This document shows positions 26,730 through 35,830 of a DNA stretch of 64,000 nt, piece by piece. Location of the stretch: contig JBFMAK010000002.1 in the NCBI GenBank assembly GCA_040755695.1, positions 186,001-250,000 of the forward strand, given 5' to 3'. Made by a program: the position numbers and the translations under genes. The stretch comes from Candidatus Diapherotrites archaeon (GTDB lineage: Archaea; Iainarchaeota; Iainarchaeia; Iainarchaeales; 1-14-0-10-31-34). The notes under the pieces are model-generated. The model was not told the origin of the DNA. It saw only the letters and a program-made list of their open reading frames with translations, and searched no databases. Positions within the stretch are counted from its first letter, which is position 1; each line of letters starts with the position of its first letter.

Positions 26730-28028
26730 TCATTTTTTGCCTGCAATCAAATAAGTTAAGTTTCCCCCAGTAATTTTTTCTCTTTCTGCAAAAGGAAAAT
26801 AAATTTCTTCAACATTCATTCTAACAAGATTGAATTCACTTGTAAGGTCTTGCGCCATTCTATAGCCCCTATTCTTTAAGCCTGTCATAGTGTCTTTCCT
26901 TAATCTTTCTTCTTGAATTCTTTCAAGCCATGATAGGTTTTTTTCAACCCATTCAGCAAAATTAAATTTATTTGATTTTTCAATGTCTTGCAGCAATTTT
27001 TCTCTTGCAGTAGGAACGCCCCAAGAATCAAGCCAAAAACTCAGAAAAGATTTAAAATTATCTAGCTCTGAAGGGGCAATACCTTTGGAAACTTTAAATG
27101 AAACTCTTCTAAGGCTTGCTATATCTAATGAAGGTTCTTTAACATCAACCCCCGCCCAATCCCAGACAATAAAATGTCCTCCTTGCTTTAAAATTTTTCT
27201 AATTGCCTTTACGACTGGAAAAGTATCAGAAAAATTATTGAAAGTTGCACCTGAAATAACCAAATCAGCCTTGCCAATTAATTCCCTGAAATTTTTTGCA
27301 TACTGCTTTTGCCCTTTAGCAACTTCAGGTCTTGGAGCCTGCTTAAAAGCTGTAGCCGCTAAATAAAAGCTTACAGGCAAAATTTGAATATTATTGGCAG
27401 GAACGCCCATTTCAGCAAGTTTTCTTTTAACTTGGGGCAAACTTTTTATAACATCATTTAATATAACTCTAAGATATCTTCTTTGCTTAGGAAACAAACT
27501 TTGAACAACCCTAAAAATTGTGTCTCCAGTGCCTGTGCCAATATCAACAACTGTTTTACTACCAATCTTGTTCCCAAAAATAATGCTACTAATTCTTCCA
27601 ACCTCATCGTTCATTTTTTCCGGAAGGCCCTTTGCTCTTTTTGCAATGCCTGCTGTGTGGGTGAGAGGTCTTGCCCTCCAGTCAAGCTCTGTTGCTTTCA
27701 TTCCCCTTTCCCTTATCGCATTTGAGAGCAATCTATCAAAATTTTCTCTTAAATAAGGGTGTTTTGAAATAAGTGAATTTATTTTCTTTATTGAAAGAAG
27801 TTCAGATTTAACCCTTTCCAAATCAACAAATTTTCCAACGTGTTTGATTGGAAGCCTTGAATACTCATAAGTTGCCTTATAAACCAGTGGTCGTGCTCTT
27901 GCTCCAGAATGAAATTTTTCATGAATTTTTGGGAGGGTTGAATCTTTGAGGGGCTTTCCCCCAATTATTCCCATTGCCCCAAAAACTTTTCTCTGCAGTT
28001 GTTTTCTTTTTCTGCCTCGCGCAGTCAT
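26730..28028 (-). CDS. SAM-dependent methyltransferase-like protein
   Basis: 432 residues, the only reversed gene inside the isoprenoid cluster. The SAM-binding loop is VVDIGTGTGDT, followed by an acidic VILNDVIKS strand-end and a later VWDWAGVDV where class I methylases place motif III/IV. A basic ~120-residue region precedes the Rossmann core. The substrate is unknown. T-rich codon use matches mevalonate kinase and not the cluster. A later in-frame ATG (MGIIGGK, residue ~19) could be the real start. Confidence 0.65.
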   Translation of the reverse strand: MTARGRKRKQLQRKVFGAMGIIGGKPLKDSTLPKIHEKFHSGARARPLVYKATYEYSRLPIKHVGKFVDLERVKSELLSIKKINSLISKHPYLRENFDRLLSNAIRERGMKATELDWRARPLTHTAGIAKRAKGLPEKMNDEVGRISSIIFGNKIGSKTVVDIGTGTGDTIFRVVQSLFPKQRRYLRVILNDVIKSLPQVKRKLAEMGVPANNIQILPVSFYLAATAFKQAPRPEVAKGQKQYAKNFRELIGKADLVISGATFNNFSDTFPVVKAIRKILKQGGHFIVWDWAGVDVKEPSLDIASLRRVSFKVSKGIAPSELDNFKSFLSFWLDSWGVPTAREKLLQDIEKSNKFNFAEWVEKNLSWLERIQEERLRKDTMTGLKNRGYRMAQDLTSEFNLVRMNVEEIYFPFAEREKITGGNLTYLIAGKK

Positions 28029-28123
28029 AATGAAGAATTAATGGAAAAGTTATTATAAGGTTTTCTAGAAGCTTTTATTTACAGCAAAAGCTTGTTTAAA
28101 GTGCTAAGCTTTGGTGAAAAAAA

Positions 28124-28675
28124 TTGAAATTAATTGTTGCCATAAGCGGGGCTTCAGGGGTAGAATATGCAGTTGATTTATTGAAGGCACTGAAAGAGGC
28201 AAAAGCTGAAATTCATTTAGTGGTAAGCGAGTGGGCAGAAAAACTGATTGAAGAAGAAACAAATTATAATGTCAAAGAAGTAAAAAAGCTTGCAGGATTT
28301 GTTTATGAAAACAAGGACATGAGCGCAAGCATTTGCAGCAGCAGTTTTCTTGTTGACGGAATGATAGTAATCCCTGCAAGCGTTAAAACTGTATCAGAGA
28401 TTGCAACAGCGCACTGCGGAAACCTTATTTCAAGGGCAGCAGACTCAATGCTCAGGACAAGAAAAAAACTGATTGTGTGCGTGAGAGAAACTCCATTGAG
28501 CGCTCCCACACTGAAAAACCTTTACAGGATTTCCCTGTATGGAGGCATAATTTTCCCTTTGAGCCCTGCCTTCTACCACAAGCCAAAAAACTTGAAGGGC
28601 ATAAGGAATTTTATTACAGGAAAAACATTAGATTTAATAGGAATTCCAAACAAGAAATTTAAAAGGTGGGCATAA
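28124..28675 (+). CDS. ubiX: Flavin prenyltransferase (UbiX family)
   Basis: 183 residues starting at TTG 28124, chosen because GGTGA lies seven bases upstream and no ATG is near. IVAISGASGVEYAV is the flavin-binding start, and TPLSAPTLKNLYRIS plus FPLSPAFYHKP are the C-terminal UbiX blocks. It makes prenylated FMN, the cofactor of UbiD decarboxylases; UbiD follows with a TAATG overlap. In this cluster it would service the decarboxylase of the archaeal mevalonate pathway. Confidence 0.92.
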   Translation: MKLIVAISGASGVEYAVDLLKALKEAKAEIHLVVSEWAEKLIEEETNYNVKEVKKLAGFVYENKDMSASICSSSFLVDGMIVIPASVKTVSEIATAHCGNLISRAADSMLRTRKKLIVCVRETPLSAPTLKNLYRISLYGGIIFPLSPAFYHKPKNLKGIRNFITGKTLDLIGIPNKKFKRWA

Positions 28676-29976
28676 TGGGATTCAGGGAATACATAAAAAA
28701 AATTGAGGGGAAAGGAAAGCTAACCATAATATCAAAGCCTGTTTCAAAAAAACTTGAAGCATCAGCAATACTGAATGAATTGAACGAAAAGTCTGTCCTA
28801 TTTGAAAAAATAAAGGAATCACAGTTTAAGGTTGCAGGAAACCTTTTCGGAACAAAAGACGCAATAGCAGACTATTTTGGAATTAAACCCAATGAATTAA
28901 TACCAAAAATTATTAATGCAATTGAAAACCCCTCCCTGCCAGAAGTTGCGGAAAAAGCTCCATGCCAAGAAGAAGAAATTGAAGTGGACTTGGATAAATT
29001 GCCAATACTATTCCACTGCGAAAAAGACGGAGGCAACTACATAAGCAGTGGGGTCCTAATAACAAAAGACAAAGACGGAATCCAAAACGTTGACTTCCAC
29101 AGGTGCATGCAGATAGCAAAAAACAAGTTTTCTGTTAGGGTTGTAAAGGATAGGCATTTCGACCAATTGCTGAAAAAGAATAAAGAACTGCCTGTTGCCG
29201 TATGCATAGGGAATGCCCCAAATGTATTGATTGCTGCAGCAATAAGCGTTGAATTAGGAAGGAATGAACTGGAAATAGCAAACACTTTGGAGCCATTAAA
29301 AGTAGTGAAAGCAAAAACTTTTAATGGAACAATTCCAGCAGACTGCGAGTTTGTGCTTGAGGGAATTGTAAGGCTTGAAGAGAAAGCAAACGAAGGCCCT
29401 TTTGTAGACCTGACAGAAACATATGACATTGTAAGGCAGGAGCCAGTATTTGAAGTAAAAAAAATAACGCACAGAAAGGATGCAATCTGGCAGGCGCTTC
29501 TTCCAGGAAAACTGGAACACAAAATCTTGATGGGAATGCCCCGCGAGCCAACAATATTCAAGGAAGTAAACGATGCAGAAATAAAATGCTTGGATGTGAA
29601 CGTGAACCCGGGAGGCTGCAGCTGGCTGCACGCAATAGTAAAAATAGACAAACAGAAAGAAGAGGACGGAAAAAAAGCAGTTGAAGCAGCATTCAAAGGA
29701 CATAAGAGCTGCAAGCACATATTCATTGTAGACAAAGACATTGACATTTATAATCCATTAGAGGTAGAGTGGGCAATGGCAACAAGATTCCAGGCAGACA
29801 CAGATTTCATAATGAAGCCAAGAGAAAAAGGAAGCAGCTTAGACCCAAGCGCTGACCCTGAAACGCACTTCACAACAAAATGCGGTTTTGATTTAACAAA
29901 GCCTTTAGTGGTAAAAGGAAAGAATTTTGGGAAAGCAGAATTCCCTAAGGTAGAATTAAAGAAGTTTTTAGAGTGA
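28675..29976 (+). CDS. UbiD-family decarboxylase (anhydromevalonate phosphate decarboxylase)
   Basis: 433 residues from ATG 28675, preceded by AGGTGGG. Family blocks include VDFHRCMQI, EGPFVDLTETYDIV, and GMPREPTIFKEV, and the C-terminal DTDFIMKPREKGSSLDPSAD. UbiD enzymes use prenyl-FMN. In archaea with aconitase X in the same cluster this subfamily decarboxylates trans-anhydromevalonate 5-phosphate to isopentenyl phosphate. That assignment here rests on the cluster, since UbiD sequence motifs do not specify substrate. Confidence 0.88.
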   Translation: MGFREYIKKIEGKGKLTIISKPVSKKLEASAILNELNEKSVLFEKIKESQFKVAGNLFGTKDAIADYFGIKPNELIPKIINAIENPSLPEVAEKAPCQEEEIEVDLDKLPILFHCEKDGGNYISSGVLITKDKDGIQNVDFHRCMQIAKNKFSVRVVKDRHFDQLLKKNKELPVAVCIGNAPNVLIAAAISVELGRNELEIANTLEPLKVVKAKTFNGTIPADCEFVLEGIVRLEEKANEGPFVDLTETYDIVRQEPVFEVKKITHRKDAIWQALLPGKLEHKILMGMPREPTIFKEVNDAEIKCLDVNVNPGGCSWLHAIVKIDKQKEEDGKKAVEAAFKGHKSCKHIFIVDKDIDIYNPLEVEWAMATRFQADTDFIMKPREKGSSLDPSADPETHFTTKCGFDLTKPLVVKGKNFGKAEFPKVELKKFLE

Positions 29977-29980
29977 GAGA

Positions 29981-31153
29981 ATGGAGTTAACAAAAGAAGA
30001 AAAGGAAATGCTTGAAGGAAAGCAGGGCACAGCAATAAAGAAAAGCATGGGAATATTGGTTGCATTAGGGGAAATATACGGCGCAAAAAAATTGATTGAT
30101 GTGAAAAGCGTTCAAATTGCTGGGGTAAGCTATGATAATTTAGGGGACGCGGGACTGGAATTCTTAGATGAAATGGCAAAAGATGGCAGAGTAAAAGTAT
30201 TTACCACCCTAAACCCTGCAGGGATGGACTTGGAGAACTGGAAGGCTTTAGGGATAAGCGAAGAATTTGCTGCAAAACAGAAAAAAGTAATTGAAGCATT
30301 TGCAAAAATGGGGGTTCTTACAACATGCACTTGCACCCCATACTTTGTCGGAAACAAGCCTGGGCTGGGAAAACATATTGCATGGAGTGAAAGCTCTGCA
30401 GTAGCATATGCAAACTCTGTCCTCGGGGCAAGGACAAACAGGGAAGGCGGGCCAAGCGCTCTGGCAGCTGCATTGACTGGAAAAACACCTGAGTACGGAT
30501 TGCACTTGGATGAAAACAGGCAACCAAAAATAAGCATTGAAGTTGAAGCAGAATTAAAAGACGTTATTGACTTTGGAGCTTTAGGATATGTTATTGGAAA
30601 AAAGATTGGAAGCAAAGTGGCTTACATTAAAGGAGTAAAAAAAGCAGATGTAGAGCAACTGAAAAGTTTTAGTGCAAGCATTGCAACATACGGTGGGGCA
30701 GGATTGTTCCACATGCAAGGCATAACCCCTGAAAAAGTAAAAGAACCAGAAGAAAAAATTTCAGTTAGCCAAGAGGGAATTGAAAAGGCAAAAAATGAAA
30801 TGAATGATTTAAGTGAAGTAGATTTTATTGCAATAGGGTGCCCGCACTGCAGTTTAGGGGAATTAGAAAAAATTGCAAAAATGCTTAAAGGAAAGAAAGT
30901 GAGGAAGGAAACATGGATTGCAACGGCAAGGCCAATAAAAAAAGAGGCAGAAAAGAAAGGCTATGTCAAAACAATTGAGGAAGCCGGAGCAAAATTTGCT
31001 GCAGACACCTGCTTTGTTGTAGCACCAATAAAAGGAAGGTTTAAGTGCATGGCAACAAACAGCGCAAAAGGCGTATTCTATGCAAGAGGAAAAAATAACT
31101 TTAAGACAGTTTTTGTTCCACTGGAGAAATTGATTGAAATTGCAACGAGCTGA
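29981..31153 (+). CDS. Phosphomevalonate dehydratase large subunit (aconitase X)
   Basis: 390 residues of the AcnX/DUF521 family. TCTCTPYFVGNKPGLG carries cysteines for the iron-sulfur site and WSESSAVAYANSVLGARTN is the characteristic block; IGCPHCSLGE supplies further cysteines. With the small subunit it dehydrates mevalonate 5-phosphate to trans-anhydromevalonate 5-phosphate. The start is five bases after the UbiD stop. Confidence 0.92.
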   Translation: MELTKEEKEMLEGKQGTAIKKSMGILVALGEIYGAKKLIDVKSVQIAGVSYDNLGDAGLEFLDEMAKDGRVKVFTTLNPAGMDLENWKALGISEEFAAKQKKVIEAFAKMGVLTTCTCTPYFVGNKPGLGKHIAWSESSAVAYANSVLGARTNREGGPSALAAALTGKTPEYGLHLDENRQPKISIEVEAELKDVIDFGALGYVIGKKIGSKVAYIKGVKKADVEQLKSFSASIATYGGAGLFHMQGITPEKVKEPEEKISVSQEGIEKAKNEMNDLSEVDFIAIGCPHCSLGELEKIAKMLKGKKVRKETWIATARPIKKEAEKKGYVKTIEEAGAKFAADTCFVVAPIKGRFKCMATNSAKGVFYARGKNNFKTVFVPLEKLIEIATS

Positions 31154-31157
31154 GATT

Positions 31158-31550
31158 ATGAAATTGAGTGGAAGAAAGATTTGCGGCGGAAAAGCAGAAG
31201 GAATAGCAATGATTTCAAAGGAGGGGGTTTCCTTTTACGGCGGAGTAGACCCTGACACGGGGATTGCAACAGAGAAAGGCCATTCGCTTGAAGGCAAAAG
31301 CATTGCAGGAAAGATATTGGTTTTCCCGCAAGGAAAGGGAAGCACTGTTGGAAGCTATACCCTTTACAGGATGAAGAAAAACGGGAAAGCCCCTGCAGCA
31401 ATAATAAACAAGGAATGCGAAACAATTGTTGCTGTTGGGGCAATAATATCTGAAATCCCGTGCATTGACAAGATTGAAATAGAAAAAATAAGAGACGGAA
31501 TTAAAGTAAAAGTCGACGCAGACAATGGAATCATTGAAGTGAGCGAATGA
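31158..31550 (+). CDS. Phosphomevalonate dehydratase small subunit (DUF126)
   Basis: 130 residues from ATG 31158, just after the large-subunit stop at 31151-31153. SFYGGVDPDTG, KILVFPQGKGSTVGSY and EIPCID are the conserved blocks of the small AcnX subunit; Ser in KGST corresponds to the swivelling-domain active-site serine. Its stop overlaps the next start (ATGA), linking it to isopentenyl phosphate kinase. Confidence 0.92.
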   Translation: MKLSGRKICGGKAEGIAMISKEGVSFYGGVDPDTGIATEKGHSLEGKSIAGKILVFPQGKGSTVGSYTLYRMKKNGKAPAAIINKECETIVAVGAIISEIPCIDKIEIEKIRDGIKVKVDADNGIIEVSE

Positions 31551-32341
31551 AGCTAATTATACTGAAAATTGGGGGTTCAGTCTGCACCTACAAAGAAGAG
31601 AATAAGCTAGAGGCAAAAGAAGAGATAATTAAGAGGATTGCCAAGGAAATAAAAGAAGCAGTGAAAAAAGGAAAATTCAAGCTGATTTTAGTGCATGGGG
31701 CAGGGCCTTTCGGGCACACAAATGTTGCAAATTTTGGCATAAATAACGGCGTGTACAGCAAAAAACAGAAAGAAGGGCTTGAAAAAACAATAAAGGACTG
31801 CAATTTTTTGGGCAGCATTTTTTTGAAAAAATTAAACGAAAAGGGGGTTAGAGCAGTTGGCTTAAACCCAAACAAGATTATAGTGCAGGAAGAAAAGAAA
31901 ATAATTAAATTCAATTTAAGCAAAATTGAGGAAGCCCTTTCAGAAGGAAAAGTGCCAGTGCTCTACGGCCAAATGGTTCCGGATACAAAATTGAATGCCA
32001 GCGTTGCAAGCGGGGATGCAATAACAAGTTTTCTATCAAAAGAATTCAAGCCAGAAAAAGTGCTGCTCGGAACAGATGTTAATGGAATTTTTACTGCAGA
32101 CCCAAAAACAAACCCTAAAGCAAAATTGATTGAAAGGATTGATGAAAAGAATTTTGGTGAAGTGCTGAAGAAGGTTGAAGAAGCAAAAACAGTTGATGTA
32201 ACACAAGGAATGAAAGGAAAGCTTACAAAATTAAGGGAACAATTAAAAGGAACAAGAGCAATAATTTTTAATGCAAACATCAAAGGAAACGTAAAAAAAG
32301 CATTGCTCGGAGAAAGAATAGGGACAGAAATAAAATTCTGA
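31547..32341 (+). CDS. ipk: Isopentenyl phosphate kinase
   Basis: 264 residues of the amino-acid-kinase fold. KIGGSVCTYK opens the phosphate-binding site, LVHGAGPFGHTN includes the IPK-specific histidine, and SGDAITSFL plus GTDVNGIFTADP finish the nucleotide site. It converts isopentenyl phosphate to IPP with ATP, the last step unique to the archaeal route. Confidence 0.93.
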   Translation: MKLIILKIGGSVCTYKEENKLEAKEEIIKRIAKEIKEAVKKGKFKLILVHGAGPFGHTNVANFGINNGVYSKKQKEGLEKTIKDCNFLGSIFLKKLNEKGVRAVGLNPNKIIVQEEKKIIKFNLSKIEEALSEGKVPVLYGQMVPDTKLNASVASGDAITSFLSKEFKPEKVLLGTDVNGIFTADPKTNPKAKLIERIDEKNFGEVLKKVEEAKTVDVTQGMKGKLTKLREQLKGTRAIIFNANIKGNVKKALLGERIGTEIKF

Positions 32342-32352
32342 GGCAAAAAAAA

Positions 32353-33399
32353 ATGGAGACAGAAAAAAGGAAGGCAGAACACATACAGATTGCCCTGACA
32401 AAGAATGTGCAGTTCAAGAAGAAGACAACAGAATTTGAAGACATAGAATTAATTTACAGGGCGCTACCAGAATCCAATTTAGAGGAAATAGACCTCAAAA
32501 CAGAATTCCTGGGAAAAAATTTTAAGGCCCCAATAATGATTGCAGGAATGACCGGAGGCATAAAAGAAGCAGAAAGAATTAATCTGGACATAGCAATAGC
32601 ATGCCAGGAGACAGGAATAGGAATGGGCCTAGGAAGCATGAGGGCCATGATAGAAGAAAAAAGCCTTTCCTACACCTACCAAGTAAGAGAAGTTGCACCA
32701 GACATATTCTTAGCGGGAAATTTAGGGGTAACACAATTAAAGAAGTTTTCAGTAAAAGAAACAGAAAAAGCACTGAAAGAAATAAAAGCAGATGCAATAG
32801 CAATACACCTGAATCCAGCACAGGAAGCAATGCAGTACGAAGGAAACAAGAACTTTTTAGGGTCATTCAAAGCACTAAAAGAATTTGCAGAAAAAACAAA
32901 ATTCCCTGTATACGCAAAAGAGGTTGGGCATGGAATAAGCTACGAGACAGCGAAATTGCTCGACCAGACAGCAATAAAAGCAGTGGATGTGGGGGGAGCA
33001 GGAGGAACAAGCTGGGTTGCAATAGACTCTCTAAGGGGCTATGAAGAATTAGGCAAAACATACTGGGACTGGGGAATTCCAACTGCAGTATCAGTAATAG
33101 AAACAAGGAAAGCCTTAAGCAAAGAGAAAAAAGTAATAGCAACAGGCGGCATAAGAACAGGCCTTGACGCAGTAAAAGCAATAATACTAGGAGCAGACTT
33201 GGTGGGAATAGGCCTGCCTGCACTGAAAGCACAAAACGAGAGAGGAAGCAAAGGAGTAAAAGCGCTTATAGAAAGAATAATAGAAGAAATGAAAATAGGA
33301 ATGTTCCTTGTTGGAGCAAAAGACTTAGATGAATTGAAAGAAAAAAAATTCATTCTGCTTGGAAAAACAAAGGAATGGATTGAACAAAGAAATTTATAA
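32353..33399 (+). CDS. fni: Isopentenyl-diphosphate delta-isomerase, type 2
   Basis: 348 residues, FMN/NADPH-dependent TIM-barrel isomerase. MIAGMTGG, GLGSMRAM, IHLNPAQEAMQ, KEVGHGIS and DVGGAGGTSW are signature blocks. It interconverts IPP and DMAPP. It closes the cluster; a 13-base inverted repeat starts six bases after its stop. Confidence 0.95.
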   Translation: METEKRKAEHIQIALTKNVQFKKKTTEFEDIELIYRALPESNLEEIDLKTEFLGKNFKAPIMIAGMTGGIKEAERINLDIAIACQETGIGMGLGSMRAMIEEKSLSYTYQVREVAPDIFLAGNLGVTQLKKFSVKETEKALKEIKADAIAIHLNPAQEAMQYEGNKNFLGSFKALKEFAEKTKFPVYAKEVGHGISYETAKLLDQTAIKAVDVGGAGGTSWVAIDSLRGYEELGKTYWDWGIPTAVSVIETRKALSKEKKVIATGGIRTGLDAVKAIILGADLVGIGLPALKAQNERGSKGVKALIERIIEEMKIGMFLVGAKDLDELKEKKFILLGKTKEWIEQRNL

Positions 33400-33404
33400 T
33401 TAAG

Positions 33405-33451
33405 AGTTAACCCCACAGAACGATCAATTTATATTTTTTGTGGGGTTAACT
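33405..33451. repeat. 13-base perfect inverted repeat between fni and fic
   Basis: AGTTAACCCCACA at 33405-33417 is the exact reverse complement of 33439-33451, with a 21-base spacer containing TTTATATTTTTT. In RNA it would be a strong hairpin right after fni. In DNA it would flank a TATA-like box 25-30 bases before the Fic ATG at 33458. Terminator and operator are both possible. Confidence 0.75.
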
Positions 33452-33457
33452 ATTCTT

Positions 33458-34396
33458 ATGGTTTATTTTTCTGTTAAAAAGATAAAGGGCACAAAATACC
33501 TTTATGCAGTGCATTCAGTTAGGTTGGGGGGCAATATAGTAAAGCTTAGCAAAAGAGTGAAAACAAAAGCAGTTACCCCAAAACTCAAGGAATATTTTGA
33601 AGAAAAAGAAAAAAAATTAAGGCAAAAGAAGGCGATTGAACAATTTAAAACCGATAGTGTTTTTACCAATGAACAAATTGCAAAAGTTGAAAAAACAAAA
33701 ATTGAGTATAAAAAAATAATTTCAAAGCTAACAAAAAAGCAATTGCAAGACTTGTTCGACAGGTTTACGGCAAATTTTACTTACGAATCAAATGCCCTTG
33801 AAGGAAATTCTTTAACCTTAAAAGACGTTGCAGTTGTTTTATTCGAAAAAAAAATAATAAAAGGAAAAGATCTTAGAGAAATCTATGAAACAAGAAACTC
33901 AAGAAAAGTTGTAGACTTAATACTCAAAAAAAAGTTTGATGTAAATGAAAAAGACATAATAAAAATGCACAAAATACTAGTAAAAGACATGGATACTTCA
34001 ACAGGTTACAAAAAAATTCCAAATTTTTTGGTTGGAAGAAAAATTGAAACAACCACCCCGGAAAAAGTCTCTGAAGAAATGAAAAAGCTTATTAAATGGT
34101 ATAACAATGAAAACAAAATGCATCCACTGAAAAAAGCAGCACATTTTCACGGAAAATTTGAAAGAATTCATCCATTTGAAGACGGAAACGGCAGGGTGGG
34201 CAGATTCATAATCAATGTAATATTGGTGAAAAATGGTTATGCACCATTAATAATAAGAAAAAGCCAAAGAATAGCATACCTAAAATGCTTAGAAGACTAT
34301 GATAATGGTTATACCACAAATTTAGAAAGATTTTTATTGGAAAAATACAAAAAAACATTTGAAAAATTCTTCAAAATTTACATAAAATACATATAA
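33458..34396 (+). CDS. Fic-domain protein (predicted AMP transferase)
   Basis: 312 residues from ATG 33458. The active-site motif HPFEDGNGRVGR begins at residue 238 and is complete. SNALEGN (residues 111-117) matches the inhibitory [ST]xxxE[GN] helix of class II Fic proteins, so activity is probably self-restrained. The N-terminal ~60 residues are basic and carry a short strand pair; no winged helix was recognised at the C-terminus. It would transfer AMP or another group to a protein hydroxyl; the target is unknown. AT-rich codon use differs from the isoprenoid genes before it. Confidence 0.88.
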   Translation: MVYFSVKKIKGTKYLYAVHSVRLGGNIVKLSKRVKTKAVTPKLKEYFEEKEKKLRQKKAIEQFKTDSVFTNEQIAKVEKTKIEYKKIISKLTKKQLQDLFDRFTANFTYESNALEGNSLTLKDVAVVLFEKKIIKGKDLREIYETRNSRKVVDLILKKKFDVNEKDIIKMHKILVKDMDTSTGYKKIPNFLVGRKIETTTPEKVSEEMKKLIKWYNNENKMHPLKKAAHFHGKFERIHPFEDGNGRVGRFIINVILVKNGYAPLIIRKSQRIAYLKCLEDYDNGYTTNLERFLLEKYKKTFEKFFKIYIKYI

Positions 34397-34417
34397 AAAT
34401 ACTGAGTTCTACATAAC

Positions 34418-35239
34418 TTATAATTCTTTTGTTGTCTTGAAAGGAATGCTTTGCTTTTTTAGAATTGAAATAATCTTCTGCTTTTCTTGAGCAAGGCCTT
34501 TTGCGTCCAGAACTATTTCTTGAACTGGCTTAATAGTGGAAGAAATCATTTTATTTAATACTTCAAGAGAAAAATTCTGCAGGAAATACTTTGGGATAAT
34601 GTGAGAGAAAGCGTAATTGGAATTCAACTCCAGTTTAGTGAAGTTTGGGGCATAGTGTGGCCCACCAATTCCAAGGGATACAATAGAATTCTTTGCTGGA
34701 ACAGAAGAAGAAATAATTGTTTCTGCTATTGCTTCAGCTGCTTTCTTGTCCTTCCATTGCTCTGGAGAAGAACCCAATTCAATGAACAAAGTTGGCTTTG
34801 AGAGGAAAGGCCCGTGATGACTGCACTCTAAGCAGACTTCATAATCAGATAATTTCTTCTCTTCTTTTTTCTTGCTTAATTCTAAAAGCAGAGACTTCAT
34901 TACCGAAGCGTTTGCTGGAACTAATTCGAAATCTTTTCCCCCCAATTCAGCTTTTCCAAAATTGCCTATGGGATGGACTGTTAGACAGGGTTTGCCTTGT
35001 TCAGAGCGGTGCTTGGAAGCAAAAATAAATAAGTCTGAAGAAAGAGAATCAACGTAATCAGCGAAAACCTGTTCCCTTTCAATCAAAACCAAATCAAAGT
35101 TTTTATAAGAAAGAACTGGGTTTGAATCAAAAATTCTTGGAGTTTCCTTAAAAGAAAAATTTTCTTTGAGGCAGGAATAAATATTAAGGCCTGCCAAATC
35201 AGTTTTAGAGACAATAATTGAAATCGCCATATTATCCAT
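34418..35239 (-). CDS. dtdA: D-aminoacyl-tRNA deacylase, archaeal type (DtdA/DTD2)
   Basis: 273 residues. CLECSHHGPFLSKPTLFIELGSS and GGPHYAPNFTKL are signature stretches of this family (key residues HHGP, E.GSS, HYAP.FT). It hydrolyses D-amino acids from tRNA and is found in archaea and plants. The start is four bases after the stop of the gene at 35243, so both are probably one operon. Confidence 0.9.
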   Translation of the reverse strand: MDNMAISIIVSKTDLAGLNIYSCLKENFSFKETPRIFDSNPVLSYKNFDLVLIEREQVFADYVDSLSSDLFIFASKHRSEQGKPCLTVHPIGNFGKAELGGKDFELVPANASVMKSLLLELSKKKEEKKLSDYEVCLECSHHGPFLSKPTLFIELGSSPEQWKDKKAAEAIAETIISSSVPAKNSIVSLGIGGPHYAPNFTKLELNSNYAFSHIIPKYFLQNFSLEVLNKMISSTIKPVQEIVLDAKGLAQEKQKIISILKKQSIPFKTTKEL

Positions 35240-35242
35240 TTC

Positions 35243-35722
35243 TTATTTTTTATAAGTTTGAGATAATTGAAGAAAGACATCCTCCAAATCTGATAGGTTC
35301 TTTGAAATAGGCTTGGAGACGTAATGATTGAATGAAGCCTTGAGGTCAGTCCTCTCAGCAGTAGGGCAAGGGTTAAAGGAATACCTCTGCTTTTTCCTGA
35401 GCAAAAGATCCAAGTCCTTAAGCCTGTTCAAATGATACCTGATCAGTTTTTCTGAGACAAGCTTTCCGGTTTTATCCTTAATATGCTTCTGCACATCAAG
35501 GGTTGAAGGTTCAATTTTCTTTGCCAAAGCCAAATAAAACAACGAATCCAAAACATCTAAAACAGTTGTCCTGGACTCTTTCTCTGAGAGCAGACCAAAA
35601 GAGAGGGCAAACCACCTGAGAAGGGAACGCTTAGTGAGCTTGATGTTTGGGGGAAGGTCCATTACCCTCAAAGTAAAAGTCTTCCTCACAAGCTCTGATT
35701 CAGGCAATTCAGTCCGTTTCAT
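35243..35722 (-). CDS. Uncharacterised helix-turn-helix-like protein
   Basis: 159 residues, mostly helical and basic. STLDVQKHIKDKTG-KLVSEKLIRYHLNRLKDLDLL resembles a winged-helix recognition unit, and RYSFNPCP may be the wing. It lies just before dtdA on the same strand. Probably a DNA- or RNA-binding protein; no family recognised. Confidence 0.5.
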   Translation of the reverse strand: MKRTELPESELVRKTFTLRVMDLPPNIKLTKRSLLRWFALSFGLLSEKESRTTVLDVLDSLFYLALAKKIEPSTLDVQKHIKDKTGKLVSEKLIRYHLNRLKDLDLLLRKKQRYSFNPCPTAERTDLKASFNHYVSKPISKNLSDLEDVFLQLSQTYKK

Positions 35723-35830
35723 TCAATAAAACCTTGAAAAAAGAGTTTTTCCTTTTCCAATAAAATTTTCTCCAAAGTTATTATTAAATATTGCTCCTAT
35801 TTAAAAGAATTTTTGTGCAATAAAATAATT

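Noticed and set aside
29037-29747. Long antisense open frame opposite ubiD
   Set aside because: The plus strand encodes a full conserved UbiD; the antisense frame is Ser/Phe/Leu-rich, typical of the complement of A-rich coding DNA.
32867-33232. Leucine-rich antisense frame opposite fni
   Set aside because: Pseudo-membrane composition is produced by the complement of Lys/Glu/Ala codons; the plus strand is a full isomerase.
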